From Biscogniauxia marginata (lineage: Eukaryota; Ascomycota; Sordariomycetes; Xylariales; Xylariaceae), in NCBI GenBank assembly GCA_022695795.1, contig MU404073.1, positions 248,001 through 312,000 on the forward strand: DNA of 64,000 nt, given 5' to 3'. The notes under the pieces were generated by a model, which saw only the letters and a program-made list of their open reading frames with translations, did no database searches and had not been told where the DNA came from. Shown here one piece after another: positions 24,201-36,149 of the stretch. Position 1 is the first letter of the stretch. Each line of letters begins with the position of its first letter. Position numbers and translations under genes: made by a program.

Positions 24201-25874
24201 CTTTTGTTTCATTATTCAAGTCAGGTTCGCTTTTCGTCGGCTATTACTAACAATAACTACGCTCTTACATGCATTACTCACTTTCTGTGGTGCAAAGCAA
24301 AGGATAAAAAAATTAAAGTGACACCGGGGAAACATAAAGGGGCCCCGGAGTCTAATACCCTTGGGTCTTCTAATAAGCTTTGTTTTCGACTGTTGTTTTC
24401 GTGGGGAACATGGTATGGCTCGGCGCGTGGTTACGTGTGGGTTGATCATGATACGCTTTGTGACAATTCGAGTCGTGTCGGCCAAGATTGTCGAATGATA
24501 CTCGAACGTATGTTGTGGCATAGCGGTGCGAAGGCCGTTCGATATGCCAACTCGGCTGATAAGAGGTGCCTTGCCTAGGATTTTCCTCAAGTTGCGTACA
24601 TATAATAGTAACCAAAAATAATAGTAATTTATCGAGCTGAATGATGGTTAGGAGGTGCAGGCGGCACGACGTCGCATGTTCGGTCATGTTAGCTATTTAG
24701 GGGAGAGGGGCAAGGAAGAAGGAGGCGGGGAGCTAAAAAGTCCGCACATGGACCCTGGCAGCCCGGGCCCTGGTTAGTCCTGTGGCTTGAACCGTGGCCC
24801 GGATATTGATGTTCAGTCGGTCTGGTGTAATGCCGTCATCATGAGCTTTGTTGTTGTGTTCAAGTTGAAGCTCAAACATCTACTTCCTTCATGCGGATTG
24901 TACCCCGCGACCAGGTATTAAACCTACATAACCTTCGCACATGCAGACCGGTGATTACAGCAACCTGTAGTGCCGCATCCTCCGAAACCGCCATGGTAGA
25001 TAGTATCTCGGCAGTATTATGAGACACTACGTGTCGGTGTCGTCGCTATACGCAATTGCGACGATTGCCCCGGCGACGTGGACGCAAAAGAATCGGAATG
25101 TCCCGGCGCATCGTCCTTCTCGCCCGGTTTTAGCCAAGGCTTCCCTTCCCAGAACGGCCAACCGGTTGTTGTCCGGTCGTGTATACGAGAGGGAAGAGAC
25201 CCTGATGATCGCGATCGGAGAGCCGTGCCGGATCACCTAGAGGTCTCCCCGCTACCCACTGCCCGTCGTGAGGCAAAATAGTAACAAAATAAAAATAAAA
25301 TAAAACCTGGCGCTTCACGATATTCTCGCAGTTGCAGATAGTAAGGATTGTAATACATATTAGAACTTTGAGGCAGGGCAACTAACCAGGCCAGAGTGAA
25401 TAACAGTTATTATTAGGGAGAGTGGCTGCGGGACCTGTCTATCTCATTTGAAGTGAGCATCGCAGGCATGTAGGTATGTATGTGGTAGTAATAGTAGGTA
25501 GGATGCCACCCTGGCGGCAGGCAGGGCGCGCCGATAGTGTGCGCGTCCGCCGTCCGGAGAGTGGGTTGCAACGCTGATGATCGGAGCGCAATCGTCGATT
25601 TCCTAACACTGTTTCGATCCTTTGTCCTCGATTGTGGAGTCGGGCCCTTCAGACTTGTTACCTCGAAAACCCTGCCTGCCGGAGTTTTAGTCAGGTATGT
25701 ATCTGACAATTGTCTTCCTCAGGGACGGAGGTAGTTGTGATTCTAGTTAGTTTAATCTGTACCCCCTTCTTGGTTAAGAAGAGCTCCCCCTCGATCCTGT
25801 AGGCTCTGTCCGTTGTTGGCTATCTACTGTGAAGCCCCGTGATCGTCGTTGGGCCTTTCAATGTGTAAGTTAGA

Positions 25875-25921
25875 GTGGGCTTGGGTGGAGGAGACCCCCA
25901 AACTCCTCCACCCAAGCCTAC
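25875..25921. other. Strong hairpin (16-bp perfect stem, 9-nt loop)
   Basis: Bases 25878-25893 are perfectly complementary to 25903-25918, with a 9-base A/C-rich loop. As RNA the stem extends to 19 pairs (25875-25893 with 25903-25921) with one G-U pair. It lies inside the gene-free region, away from any called gene. It could be a small-RNA precursor, the remnant of a repeat, or chance; no neighbouring features decide this. Confidence 0.8.
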
Positions 25922-28003
25922 CTAGTGCAAAGCGGACCCTAAGGTACTTTTAGACCCTTACTGCACGGCGGTAAATAGCTTCGATTACTCAGGCAGCCCC
26001 AGCGGAGAGGGCGAAGGATACATATGCAAGCCCCTCTTTCTGCGGATGCACGGTGATGCAGTGACGAAGTAATAATAAAAACTTGTCAAAGCCATTGTAA
26101 GTCCGTCCGAGGCATCGAGACTCTCTCTTCTCGAGTGGTGTCGACCATGTCCGTCTTGGCATGGGATTGCTAGACAGGGCATAATTTTATCGAAGGCAGA
26201 TAAAATATAAAAATAAAAATAAAAAAGGCGTTTTCAAAAAGATGAAACATGAAATAGGAGCAGCTGAGGGTTAGTTTAAAAAAGAGCAATCAGAGATACC
26301 TCAGGTTGTCGGAATGCTCAGGTAGAAAATAGGTGCTGTGCCGTGGGTACTTTCACTAGCTCTGGCCGTTTGGGTGCTGTGGGTTTGGGTTTGGGTTTGG
26401 TCGATGGAGCTCAGCGCCAGGTACGAAGGTACATAGGTACGTACCCTCTGCGCCAACGCTCCCCTGCCGCTGTGGAGACAGGGTTCAGCTGTGGGACCGA
26501 CCCACCAGGTGTCCATGAGGCGGCACCCCGGCTCCTCGTCCACTAGGGACTCACCGTTCGATCCCTTATGAAATCTCGATCTGCCCCCAAGGTCCTCTGG
26601 CTCATCGAACACACATTTTGCCCGTCATCGATTCAATCGCACAGAGGATCTCTGACGAGCCTCTCTCCATCGTCCAGGGGAACATATCTACCTTCGACCA
26701 CCAGATTCCATCGACCCGCCCTGATCTTACCCTGATTTATGAGTACAGCAACCTCGCGTTTCCCTTGTAACATGACATCATCGCCGTTCGTCTATACCGC
26801 CTCTCTCCGTGACGAATCCGCAAACGTAACTACATAGGCACGTATGTATAGGTAGTCTTCCTGCCAGGGCCCGTCAGCACACTCTCTGGGACGCTCTGAG
26901 ACACCCTTTTCTTGCCAACCAACACCGTACCAAACCGTCCGTCAACAAGGCGGGACAGACCCCTATAAGTAAGGCTACGCAATAGGCCGTCTAAATGACG
27001 GCGAAAAGCAAGGGTGAAAACAAAACAAAATGGAGACAGAAGAGATTTTTAATAATGAAAACGGGTGGATATGCCGATGTTCCATGTTCTGGTCATCACA
27101 GGTAGTGTGTTGTGTTTGAGGGGTGGGAACCTTGGACGAGACTAACGTTCACACCATTCGCCCTGTGCCCATACAAAAGGAAAGGATAGTCGGGGATCGA
27201 GATGGGGGTGGGGCTCCCGAGCATGGAATTCTGAAAAGCAGCATGCGAAGGAAGAATGCCATGAATGGCCCGTGTGTCGCGCCATGTCCCCCAGAAGTAC
27301 CCCTCTCCCCCTTCCAGCCCCTCGTCCTGCCAGCTTGGCGACCCTTGCGGGGGTAGGCGAATCACGATGCTGTTCCTCTCTACCTTTCTTTAGCGCCAAC
27401 CGCAGCCAGTCCGATTATACATTATTGTACTTCGAGGAGAGACAGCTCCGTCTAGCTTGCTTAACCTTCTTGGCCAGAGCACGGACAACGTATGTTGCGT
27501 TACTACGATGACTTGCTGCAGCTAGGGTCACCCGGGAACCCTGAGCGTTGTGAGATCGACCGTTGGCTTTAGACAGACCCTTGGGAACACAGACAAAAGG
27601 GTTCTGTCACGAAGAAAGACGCCTGGGCGCCCGCCATCTCGGGAAGGATGCCAATGGTCTAAAGGCACCAGGATCTCGGTCCTAACATTGCTAAATGAAG
27701 AACGCACGGCGAAGGTGGCTCGAAATAGCTCCCACGATATTCTAGATCCGGCCGAGACTATCTCAGCAAAGCCTGGAAGAGCTTACTTGCAGTCCTGCAT
27801 ACAGCGGGTAATAGACAAGGGTCGGCCATGGGTAAAATATATGGATGGATCAATACATGTACCCAATGTGAGAGCCGAGGAGCCACCAACGTCATTGTCA
27901 GGTCCGCCCCTCTGCGGGAGCACGCTTCTCGAAAAACGAGGTACCTGAGTCTGGAAGCTTGTACAGCTTCGGTATTTCGACCGAATGGGTCGGACAAAAC
28001 TGT

Positions 28004-28019
28004 CCCCCCCCCCCCCCCC
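28004..28019. repeat. Poly-C run (16 bases)
   Basis: Sixteen consecutive C residues on the plus strand, likely hypervariable in length and prone to sequencing error. Confidence 0.9.
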
Positions 28020-29889
28020 GCAGCTGACATTCGAAGCTGCTAGCCGCTCGAGTATCTGTGTCGTTGTATTGTAGGGCTCCGCCAATCTGGCGTTGGGCAT
28101 CCCCAGATTAGCAACCCTCTTCGTTACCGCTGACAGAGGTGTCAATGAGGTCTCTAGCCGAAGAAGTGCAACGCCCAATCGAGCGTGTGCCTGGTAGATC
28201 ACGAAGTATGCGCCAGCACACGAACCATTGTGCTGGATATATCCATGTGGGAGTGAGGTGTGCCCGTATACCTGATTAGTAGTAGTGGGTGGTAAGGAAG
28301 GGAAATAGAAGCTCGGAAACAAATCAACGAAACCCCTATAAGAGATACACCGCTCTATACGGACTACTCGTATCGTGGGAATTCTCTTACTTCCAAGTTC
28401 CATATATGCATCAAGTTAAGCTCAGTAACGGCCCAACTCTCCCCCATCCCCGGTTTATATGCCGTAGTAGGTACGTACTAGTAGGCAGTTACTCTAACAT
28501 GAGGTAAGGTTAGGTTGTTATTGTTGTCATTGTGATATGATGGTGATATCGACACCAACATGTACATCCGGAACGAATGATCAAGAGTAGGTACATAAGC
28601 TATTCCTGAAAACAAACAAAACAACAAACAGGGAAATAATGAACTAAATACATAGTCAGCGGCGGAGATTATTCTGGTTGGGCCGGGGGGGGGGGAGGAG
28701 GATTTCTTTCTTTCTTTTTTCTTTTTCCAAGAGTCGTAGCAACCCGTACGTGATTTCGCTCTAATGGCGTCAGGATGTTTGATCGTGATGATCCGGCACA
28801 GAAATGCTGGCACGCATGCATATTGGCAGGTCAAATATGTACCTAAGGGATTGGACCCCAACCATGTTGGACCTGAAGATCGAAGATTAGAGGTACTTTC
28901 GAGGTACTCAGCCCAGTACCAAGACGCAATGATACTTCTGCTCGACCCCTGGCAATTCCTACGCTGGGTCAGGGATGGCAGGTAGTCATGCGGTACCTAG
29001 CCCGCAGTATGGAACATTGCAGTGGGCCATGTACTGTACATGGTGCTAGTGCCCACACCCCTGTCAACCTTCTATTTTTTTTTTCTTTCCCAGTCGCTGT
29101 CTTGGGGTACCTGCCCCACCGTCCATCACTGCTCTGCCTGTGCCCACCTGCACCCTCCAAGACCTGTCCCACCGTACAAAGACTTACATGGATCGATAGC
29201 TGTACAGCGTGCTGCGTCCTGGTGGAACTGGGACTCGATGGGATTTCATGCTTTTCCCATGTCCCTTTTCTTAATCAACACAACTGCCCGTCGCATCTCA
29301 CACTCAAAAACCCCGAGATCTGCCTCTTCTTCGCAACCCTTAGTCTTGCCTGCCTTAGCATTTCGCTACCTCCTATTTCCCTCCTCTCTCCCAATTCCCG
29401 CCTCTCTCTTATCCTCAACCACTTATCTCATTCGACTTATCCGTCCCAATCATCTATCTAGCCAGCCAGCCAGCCAGCAAGCCATCCCACTTACCTCTGC
29501 CGGCCTTCCTCACGAGCTCTCATCGCCTTTGAATTGGACAAAGGGACAGAACTAGTGTTGATATACCTACTATAGAACTACAGTACTTCTATTACCACCA
29601 CCACAGACGTCCTACTTTCGCCGTCGGAGTCGTGCACAATTCCTGTGTCCCTCGCTATCACATATCTCTATACCGTGCAAGCCGTATATTGTGAGGCTAT
29701 TACCAGTCGTCCTACCAGTGCACGTCGTTGAGCTCCAGGGCTTAGAATATCATTCAACGTGAGGAATTGGATTGGTGCCGATAGCTCAGCCCTACTCAAT
29801 CCAACTCGGCGCGCACATTCGTCGGGACCTCCCTCCGGCGAAATCCCTAACCTCGCCTTTTGCGCATTTCACCAGAACACCACACAATA

Positions 29890-30723
29890 ATGCAGGCCCG
29901 AGACGCTACAGGCCGTCAGGTCTCGTTGCTGAACGATGACCCCTACGCTAGCCACCAGACATACCATTCACCAGGCCACTATCAATCTGCCGGCGAGCAA
30001 TCTCCGCTGCCTCACACACCAGAGCTCCTCCGTTCAGATTCTTACGACTCCGCTGCTAGCTACGATGCCATATCCCCGCTGACACCCGGTATCTATGATT
30101 ACGCCTCACGTCCGCTCTACGACGACTATCTCTCTTCGGACAAGCAGGCTGGGCTGAAACGGCCAGCTTACGTCGCAAGCAGCCGCTCAAACTCCTACGA
30201 AGACGACAGCTCAAATGGGTCAGCAACGCATGAAAAGATGGGCAAGCGATACCCCTGTCGGTACAGGGACACTCACGGTTGTGAGAAGACGTTCACTACG
30301 TCGGGTCACGCATCGCGCCACTCCAAAATTCACACCGCTGAAAAAGCTGTCCAGTGCACGTATCTCGGGTGCCATAAGAAATTTACTCGCGCCGACAACA
30401 TGAAGCAGCATCTCGAGACCCACTTCAAGGACAAGTCGAAATCCTCGGGCTCTTCAAAGTCCAAGAGCTCCTCACTCAGCTCGGCCAAGCGTGGCTCAGT
30501 CTCGTCCAAGTCGTCCTGCTCTTCCCAGGGCAGCCGGGGTTCTCATGATGTCCACATGTGGGACAGCGACCAGTTTAGCACCGAGGGCCACCCATTACCA
30601 TCGCCGAATGGCGCTTGGGACATGCGAGGTCTCAACGTACCCCTAATGAATCGCCCGAGTGCCGTACGAACGAGTAGTGGTCTAGATGCTCTGGCGGCGG
30701 TCGCATGCCAAGAAGGTGCATGA
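29890..30723 (+). CDS. C2H2 zinc-finger transcription factor, FlbC-like (tentative)
   Basis: A single-exon gene of 277 residues starting at ATG 29890; the frame is open 30 nt further up but only from a weak non-ATG codon. Residues 1-115 are rich in Ser, Tyr and Pro, a likely activation region. Two C2H2 fingers follow at about 122-148 (CRYRDTHGCEKTF then HASRHSKIH) and 154-178 (CTYLGCHKKF then MKQHLETH). A Ser/Lys-rich tract lies at 180-216 and the protein ends in a SGLDALAAVACQEGA motif. The finger pair and this tail recall FlbC, an Aspergillus regulator of conidiation, though this protein is shorter than Aspergillus FlbC as I remember it. It is probably nuclear and DNA-binding. The isolated position behind 8.6 kb of gene-free DNA is common for developmental regulators. 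Zinc-finger call is certain; FlbC orthology is a guess from memory. Confidence 0.9.
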   Translation: MQARDATGRQVSLLNDDPYASHQTYHSPGHYQSAGEQSPLPHTPELLRSDSYDSAASYDAISPLTPGIYDYASRPLYDDYLSSDKQAGLKRPAYVASSRSNSYEDDSSNGSATHEKMGKRYPCRYRDTHGCEKTFTTSGHASRHSKIHTAEKAVQCTYLGCHKKFTRADNMKQHLETHFKDKSKSSGSSKSKSSSLSSAKRGSVSSKSSCSSQGSRGSHDVHMWDSDQFSTEGHPLPSPNGAWDMRGLNVPLMNRPSAVRTSSGLDALAAVACQEGA

Positions 30724-33700
30724 GCGACACGCTACTTTCATATTTTACTCATCGCTTTTATTTATTTACCGGACATAAAAACGATCGCATCGCTTTGTAG
30801 ACACCCAATGCGATCTCCCTCTTCGGGCATTGGGTTCATGAGCATGGATCTATGCTCCTCTCCGCGCCCCCCCTCAAATACCATATAATGAACGGGAGGT
30901 TGGCGTTGACAATTGGCGTTACTGGCATTTTCTATATCCTGGATTGATACCACGGTGGCAAGCATACGAAGGCGCACCACGCATTTTGCATTCTCCTAAA
31001 AGATGGCTTAGGAGAGCCATCGAGCCATCGAGCAATCGAGAAAAGCGGCACTTCTCATATTTTTTTTCTTTGTTTTTTCCGACCATATATTTATCCCGCA
31101 TGCGCGGCAATATACAGGGCGGCCTGGGATAAGGCCATCTAGGATTTCCACTTGTCGGAGAATTGGAGGTAAAAGAGGCGACGAGTGATGTGTATAAATG
31201 TCCAGCATGTGCGGGTAGGGTTATACAGGCGCAGACGCGTTGTTGATTTACGGGCATATACAAGGCCGCGTCAGGTCTGCTACGAGGCATTAGACGTGTT
31301 TCTCGACGGCATGGCATTTACTTTGATGTATATGATTTTATTTATTTGAAATTCGGCATTAGAGATACCAGCGTCCGTCAAGCATCACGGGGCGGATGGC
31401 GGAGGAAAATAACAACGATGTTTAGTCGTCACAACGTCTTTCCTATCTCTCTATCTCTCATATTGCCTTCTTGTGAAACCATGAAACTATCAATCGAAAT
31501 ATCGATGGCTCGAAAGACACGACAACTTGAGATGCAGTAAGTCTGACTCATCGTCAGTATAGAGATAGAGAGTCTCGAAGATCCGAATCACAAAAGTCCC
31601 ATTTTACTTGCTTTGGCCGACGCCGGTTTCTTCTTGTGCAACCGACCATGTATCTACCAAGGATACCAAGCTGTCATTCGCGATCGGGCATGTGAACCCT
31701 GCTCTCGAAGGTCGACAGTGTTCGGCCGATGAATTGATACTCCCAGTCTTTGGTGACGTTCGGATGCGTAGTGCCTACGATCATGATAGCAAGCCAGCCC
31801 TACATACATTGATGCCTACATACCTACATACCTACATGCATGCATACATACATACGTACATACATATGTACGTGCGTGCGTTTTTGTCTGTCAATGCATT
31901 GAGATTCGGTATTACTCGGTTTAGTATAACTATGTTCAATAGAGCTTTGGCGAAGGAGGGGATTCCCTCGCAAGCGCTTAGACGAGGACTTCTTAGCCAT
32001 CTTTTCTTTTCTTTTCTCTTCGTATTACCTTGCCACCATCAAGATTGTCGTCGCCGTATTATTCGGCTTTGCCTACAGTACTGCTAGCAATTGGTATATA
32101 TGGCAAGGGAGAGGATGAGTGAGAGACGATTACATATGTAGGATGGAGATAGTACTAACTACCCCCTCCCGGTAACTTATAAGCACTATCGGGCCATCAT
32201 TCCGTCGAGTTGTTTGTTCGTTTCGTTTCGTTTCATCCATGTTAATAAATTACTGATTGATAGGTAACTTGTATCCACGTGTCTGCATACATGCCGATTC
32301 CATCTCATCTCAACCACCAATGGACATTAAAAATGTACTCTTTTAACTACGTGGTACTTATTTCATGTTACGACAAGACACGACAAGACAGACTATAGGT
32401 ATCCTCAAGACTCTTATCTATCTATTACCCACTCACATCTCTACATCTTAGAATATACCATACTATAACCAGCCTTGGCTAAACTACGCCGCTAGCTAGC
32501 GAGCGCTATGAGGTATTGGACTTATCAATCTGCAGTCATGTGGCCCTTATTTTTTTTATTCGCACGTGGTCGAATGAACCTTTTCATCATAATAAATAAG
32601 ATAGATGATAATGATGATGATAATGATGAATAGGGACGTTATATTAAGCTGGGCTACCAGGTAGCCAGCCTTACGTGTGTAACCCGAATCCAATCCTACA
32701 TACAGGACAATGCCGAGAAAGAAAAAAATACATACATGTATGTACCTCCGAAAAAAAGAAAATACTTCTCTCCCTTCCTACCTATTGCGGATTTATTACA
32801 TGTTTACTATGTAATAATATACACAGGTAGGAGGTAGGTTCGTGTTGTATCTGACAGGGTCCGGGGTTGTTTAATTCAGCCCCCCCCCCCTCCTCAACAC
32901 ACTAAGGATCAATATCATACCCATAGGCTACTTCACATTGGAGAACGGGCTGAACGGGGGGGAGTGGGGGGGGTTTCCTTCATGGTTCGTGAGAAAGAAA
33001 AAAAAACAGAAAAAAGAAAAGACCCTTGAAAATCCTAACCGGGATAGAGTTCCTTCAGTTCCCCTCTAGACTGGTATGGGATCACAAACTCCTTTAGGTA
33101 GTATAAGGTAAGTAAGTAAAATAGGTAGGGCTTGGCGGTTACCAGACAAGTAGGGCTATTTTGGAGGAGGGGCGCTTACCTAAATAAATTGGAGGCAATG
33201 GATGAAGCATACCTATACCTAAGGTTCGCTTATTTTTAGGGGAGGAAGGGTCTTTTCTTTTGTGCGTGCCTGCCGCGCCGCAGCTGGACGGTGTTGATGT
33301 TATTAACACCATTGGAAATTTTTCACTACGTCACCTTGCGTCATCGTCGATATCATCGTCCCCTCGATGACCGCCAATTTTTCCTCTTTCCCCCTCCCTC
33401 TCTTTTTTATTTTATTTTTATTTTCATTTTTTATCACCCTTGTCCCTAACACCCTGGACTTGTAGTCTTTTCTCCTTCAATCCTCCCCGAACGTACCCGC
33501 ACGCACTCGTTCGGTTCGTTCGTCAGCGGGACCTAGCGGCGGCGGCGGCGGCGGGAAGGACTCTAAAATTACCTACCTACGAACTTTGTACATAACCACA
33601 CGAGCGGTTCGGGTTTTCAGATTTCCGGTGCCTGAATTAAACCTAACTTGACGACTCAGCCCGACTGACCACTGCGGCGCGGACCAACAAGTTTTTCGGT

Positions 33701-34542
33701 TCCCCCTTTTCGGGGTCGAATTCCTACAGGAAGTGGGGGGGATTTCCCACATGGGTTGACATCGCCCCAGATGAAAGGGGGGGTTCGTCCGTTCCTGCGG
33801 GGCAGGATCTTATGTACGGTATCTTTATACTGCTTGCCAATGCTGTGAATAAGGCAGAGGGACGAGAGAGAACAAGAGGAAGCTTGGCGTGGGTGTAGGT
33901 ATCCATTTCAGCTTCCCCTTTTCTCGGACCTCGCCGTAGGCATTTGGACTTGTTGACAATCTGTTGACTCCCTTTTAGTAGTTTCTCGTTTCTCTCGACA
34001 ACTACGAGTCTTTTCCGGTTTGGGTAAAACCTAAACAAAGCCGCCACATGCGAATCTATGCATGTGCCTCACTCGAGACTACGCAAGGGGTCTTGTTGCA
34101 TACGTTTGGTAAGTTGCAGCTTTAAGTTACAGGTTCATGGCCTGGCTACTTTTAAGACTTACACGTAATATATAGGGAGCATACATACAGAGTATCTGCT
34201 TTGTGTATGTGTAGTGCACATAAGTGGTAGGTACCGTTAACTACAGAAGAAAAATCGGCAGCAAAGACTTCCCAACTGAAAAAGTACGGTAAGTGCGTGA
34301 TTAGACCCTTATATAACATTTGTCTATGTTTGTGTATGTATCACCGTCATGTAAACCATCCGACTGCTTCCCAACCCCCTTTCTACTCGCCAGTCTTACC
34401 CCCCACATCACCCCCTATCTATTTAGGTAATTTTCGGCCCCTTAAGTACATTACATACATACATACATACATACATATAGAAGTATCATCGTCGTCATTA
34501 CTATTTGAAATCCAGCCAACATCTAAATAGATTCATCATCAT
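30724..34542. other. Intergenic region, no gene found
   Basis: Convergent 3' ends of the C2H2 gene and acetate kinase bound this 3.8-kb stretch. I see no gene; the frame at 31608-32087 ends in ACAT-repeat DNA and the one at 33724-34047 has no resemblance to any family. CT-rich DNA at 33360-33500 followed by a CGG repeat (33537-33554) looks promoter-like, but no coding start follows it. ACAT/TACA repeats lie at 31800-31870 and 34452-34478. Confidence 0.6.
34452..34478. repeat. (ACAT)n microsatellite
   Basis: About six tandem ACAT/TACA units just downstream of the acetate kinase stop codon. A longer, less regular run of the same unit occurs at about 31800-31870. Confidence 0.85.
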
Positions 34543-36149
34543 TCACCACAGCTCCGCATTATCCGCGCACCCCCTCGCCATCTCGAACTGCTCGTCCGTG
34601 AAGCACACGAGGGTCCTGTGCTGCGCGCCCTCACGCCCGATATCCCGCACCACGTCGGTTATCTCAAATGTGTTACTAGTGCCGTTACTGTTGCCGTTAC
34701 TAGTACCGTTACTGGTACCGTTGCTCGTGCCGTTACTAGTACTACTGTTGTTTCGCGCCTCGTCGATCGCGAACCCGAGGCACGCGGCCTGGCCGACGAC
34801 GGCGCTGCGCAGCAGGGCGCTGCGCTCGCCGATGCCGCCCGCGAAGACGAGCGCGTCGACACGCCCGCCGAGTGAGACGTAGTACGAGCCCACGAAGGCG
34901 CACACGCGGTCCACGAACAGGTCGAAGGCGAGCTTGTACGACGGGTGCTCCGCCCAGGACGCCGGCGACGCGATCACCCCGAAGTCGGTGGTCCCCGTCA
35001 GCGCGGCCCAGCCGGACCGCAGGTTCAGGATCTCTTCCGCCTCCGAGATGTGCAGGTCCTTGGTCGAGTTGGGCGAGAGTTTGCCTACGTCGCTGGCGTA
35101 GTGGAATACTAGGCTAGATTTTTGGTTTGTTATTAAAAATGTTGGTGTTTTCTTTTTGGGGAGGGCCGTGGCTGGCGGTGTTGGTCTGATTATGGATATG
35201 GATATGGATGGTTTTTATGGTCTCTTCTTTTCAAGCTCTCTCTCTCTCTCTCTTTCGTCTGCTCCTTAGAGAGGAGAAAAAAAGTAAAGACAGGAATAGG
35301 AACAGGAACGAGTAGATAAGGGAGGGCGTTAGGCAGGTCGGTAGGTGGAATTCAGGGGGAGGGGGAGTTAAGTAAAACTCACCTAGGATCTACACTCCCG
35401 CTCCGCGTTGCGCCAGGCAGCCCGGCCAGCGGCGTCAGGCCCATGCTTGTGTCCCAACTGCGGCCGTCCTTGATGGCGCAGGCGCTCGCACCGCTGCCGA
35501 GGTGCAGGGCGATGAGGTTAAGGCTGCCCGGGTCGCGGCCGAGGAAGCGCGACACCGAGCGGACGATGAACTGGAAGCTGTTGCCGTGGAAGCCGTACTT
35601 GCGCAGCTGGTTCTTGCGCGCGATCTCCGGGTTGATTGGGTACGTATAGATGTGCTCCGGGATGGACGCGTGGAACTGCGAGTCGAAGCAGCCCACGTTG
35701 GTGGCCCCCGGGAGCTCGGCCATGCACGACTTGACGATCTGCAGCGCCTTGACGTTGTGCAGCGGTGCCAGGTCCGTCAGCAGCTCGATGTGGTGGTACG
35801 TGTCCTGGTTGATCACCTTAGCCGTCGTGTAGTCGCCGCCGTGCGCAATCCGGTGGCACGTGATGGCGATGTCGCTCTTCTGCGCGATTTCGGGTAGCTC
35901 CGGGTCGTTCGTCAACGTTCGGAGCAGGAGCTTGAATGCGTCGTTCTGGGTCTCGAGCCGCTCCGCCAGCTCCTGGCCCTTGGCCACCTGCACGCCCCGC
36001 CGTGCGTAGTCGAGCTTTGCCGGCGGCGCCGTGATGCCGGTGATCTGCGTCTCGGCGAGCTTCTCCGGGTCCTGGTTCTGCTCCGCGGAGTACGCGGATA
36101 TCTTGACCGAGCTGGAACCGGCGTTGATTGACAATATGATCTTCCTCAT
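34543..36149 (-). CDS. ack: Acetate kinase
   Basis: Two exons, 35383-36149 and 34543-35113, give 445 residues. The intron (35114-35382, 269 nt) is long for this window; it starts GTGAGT and the join restores RSGSVDPSLVFHY, the family's conserved core. The enzyme interconverts acetate plus ATP and acetyl phosphate plus ADP; in fungi it is usually paired with phosphoketolase, giving acetate. Motifs seen: the N-terminal signature INAGSSSVK (residues 8-16), the HLGSGASACAIKDGRSWDTS signature near 230, GATRSGSVDP near 250 and FAGGIGERSALLR near 347-359. An oddity is an Asn-Gly-Thr-Ser repeat inserted at about residues 377-404, between two conserved C-terminal blocks. Coding DNA is GC-rich. No phosphoketolase gene is present beside it in this window. 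Confidence 0.95.
34672..34750. repeat. Coding 12-bp minisatellite in acetate kinase
   Basis: About six degenerate copies of a 12-bp unit, read on the minus strand as Asn-Gly-Thr-Ser (one Asn-Gly-Asn-Ser). It lies near the end of the acetate kinase frame and adds a hydrophilic insert without breaking it. Confidence 0.85.

Larger units (their letters stand above)
21282..29889. other. 8.6-kb gene-free region upstream of the C2H2 regulator
   Basis: No gene could be supported on either strand. Open frames such as 24111-24578, 27550-27948 and 27783-28403 lack family resemblance, and overlap others on the opposite strand. Purine-rich and A-rich tracts occupy 22100-22680, CT tracts 22680-22760, an AGRC-type repeat about 23415-23455, a perfect hairpin 25875-25921, and a C16 run 28004-28019. 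The last part (29070-29880) is CT-rich and likely the promoter and leader of the gene at 29890; a 17-bp palindrome is at 29027-29043. Confidence 0.6.

Noticed and set aside
24111..24578. 155-codon open frame on the plus strand
   Set aside because: Composition looks random, with an overlapping minus-strand frame and no recognisable domain or splice context.
25019..25281. Cluster of short open frames on both strands
   Set aside because: Explained by local GC content that removes stop codons; no family resemblance.
26530..26570. Possible tRNA B-box (GTTCGATCC-like)
   Set aside because: No matching A-box or cloverleaf could be drawn around it.
27783..28403. 206-codon open frame on the minus strand in the gene desert
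   Set aside because: No family resemblance, overlapping open frames on the other strand, and a poly-C run inside it; most likely chance in a GC-richer patch.
33724..34047. 107-codon minus-strand frame near a promoter-like CT tract
   Set aside because: The CT tract and CGG repeat lie on the opposite strand orientation, and the peptide matches no family I know.
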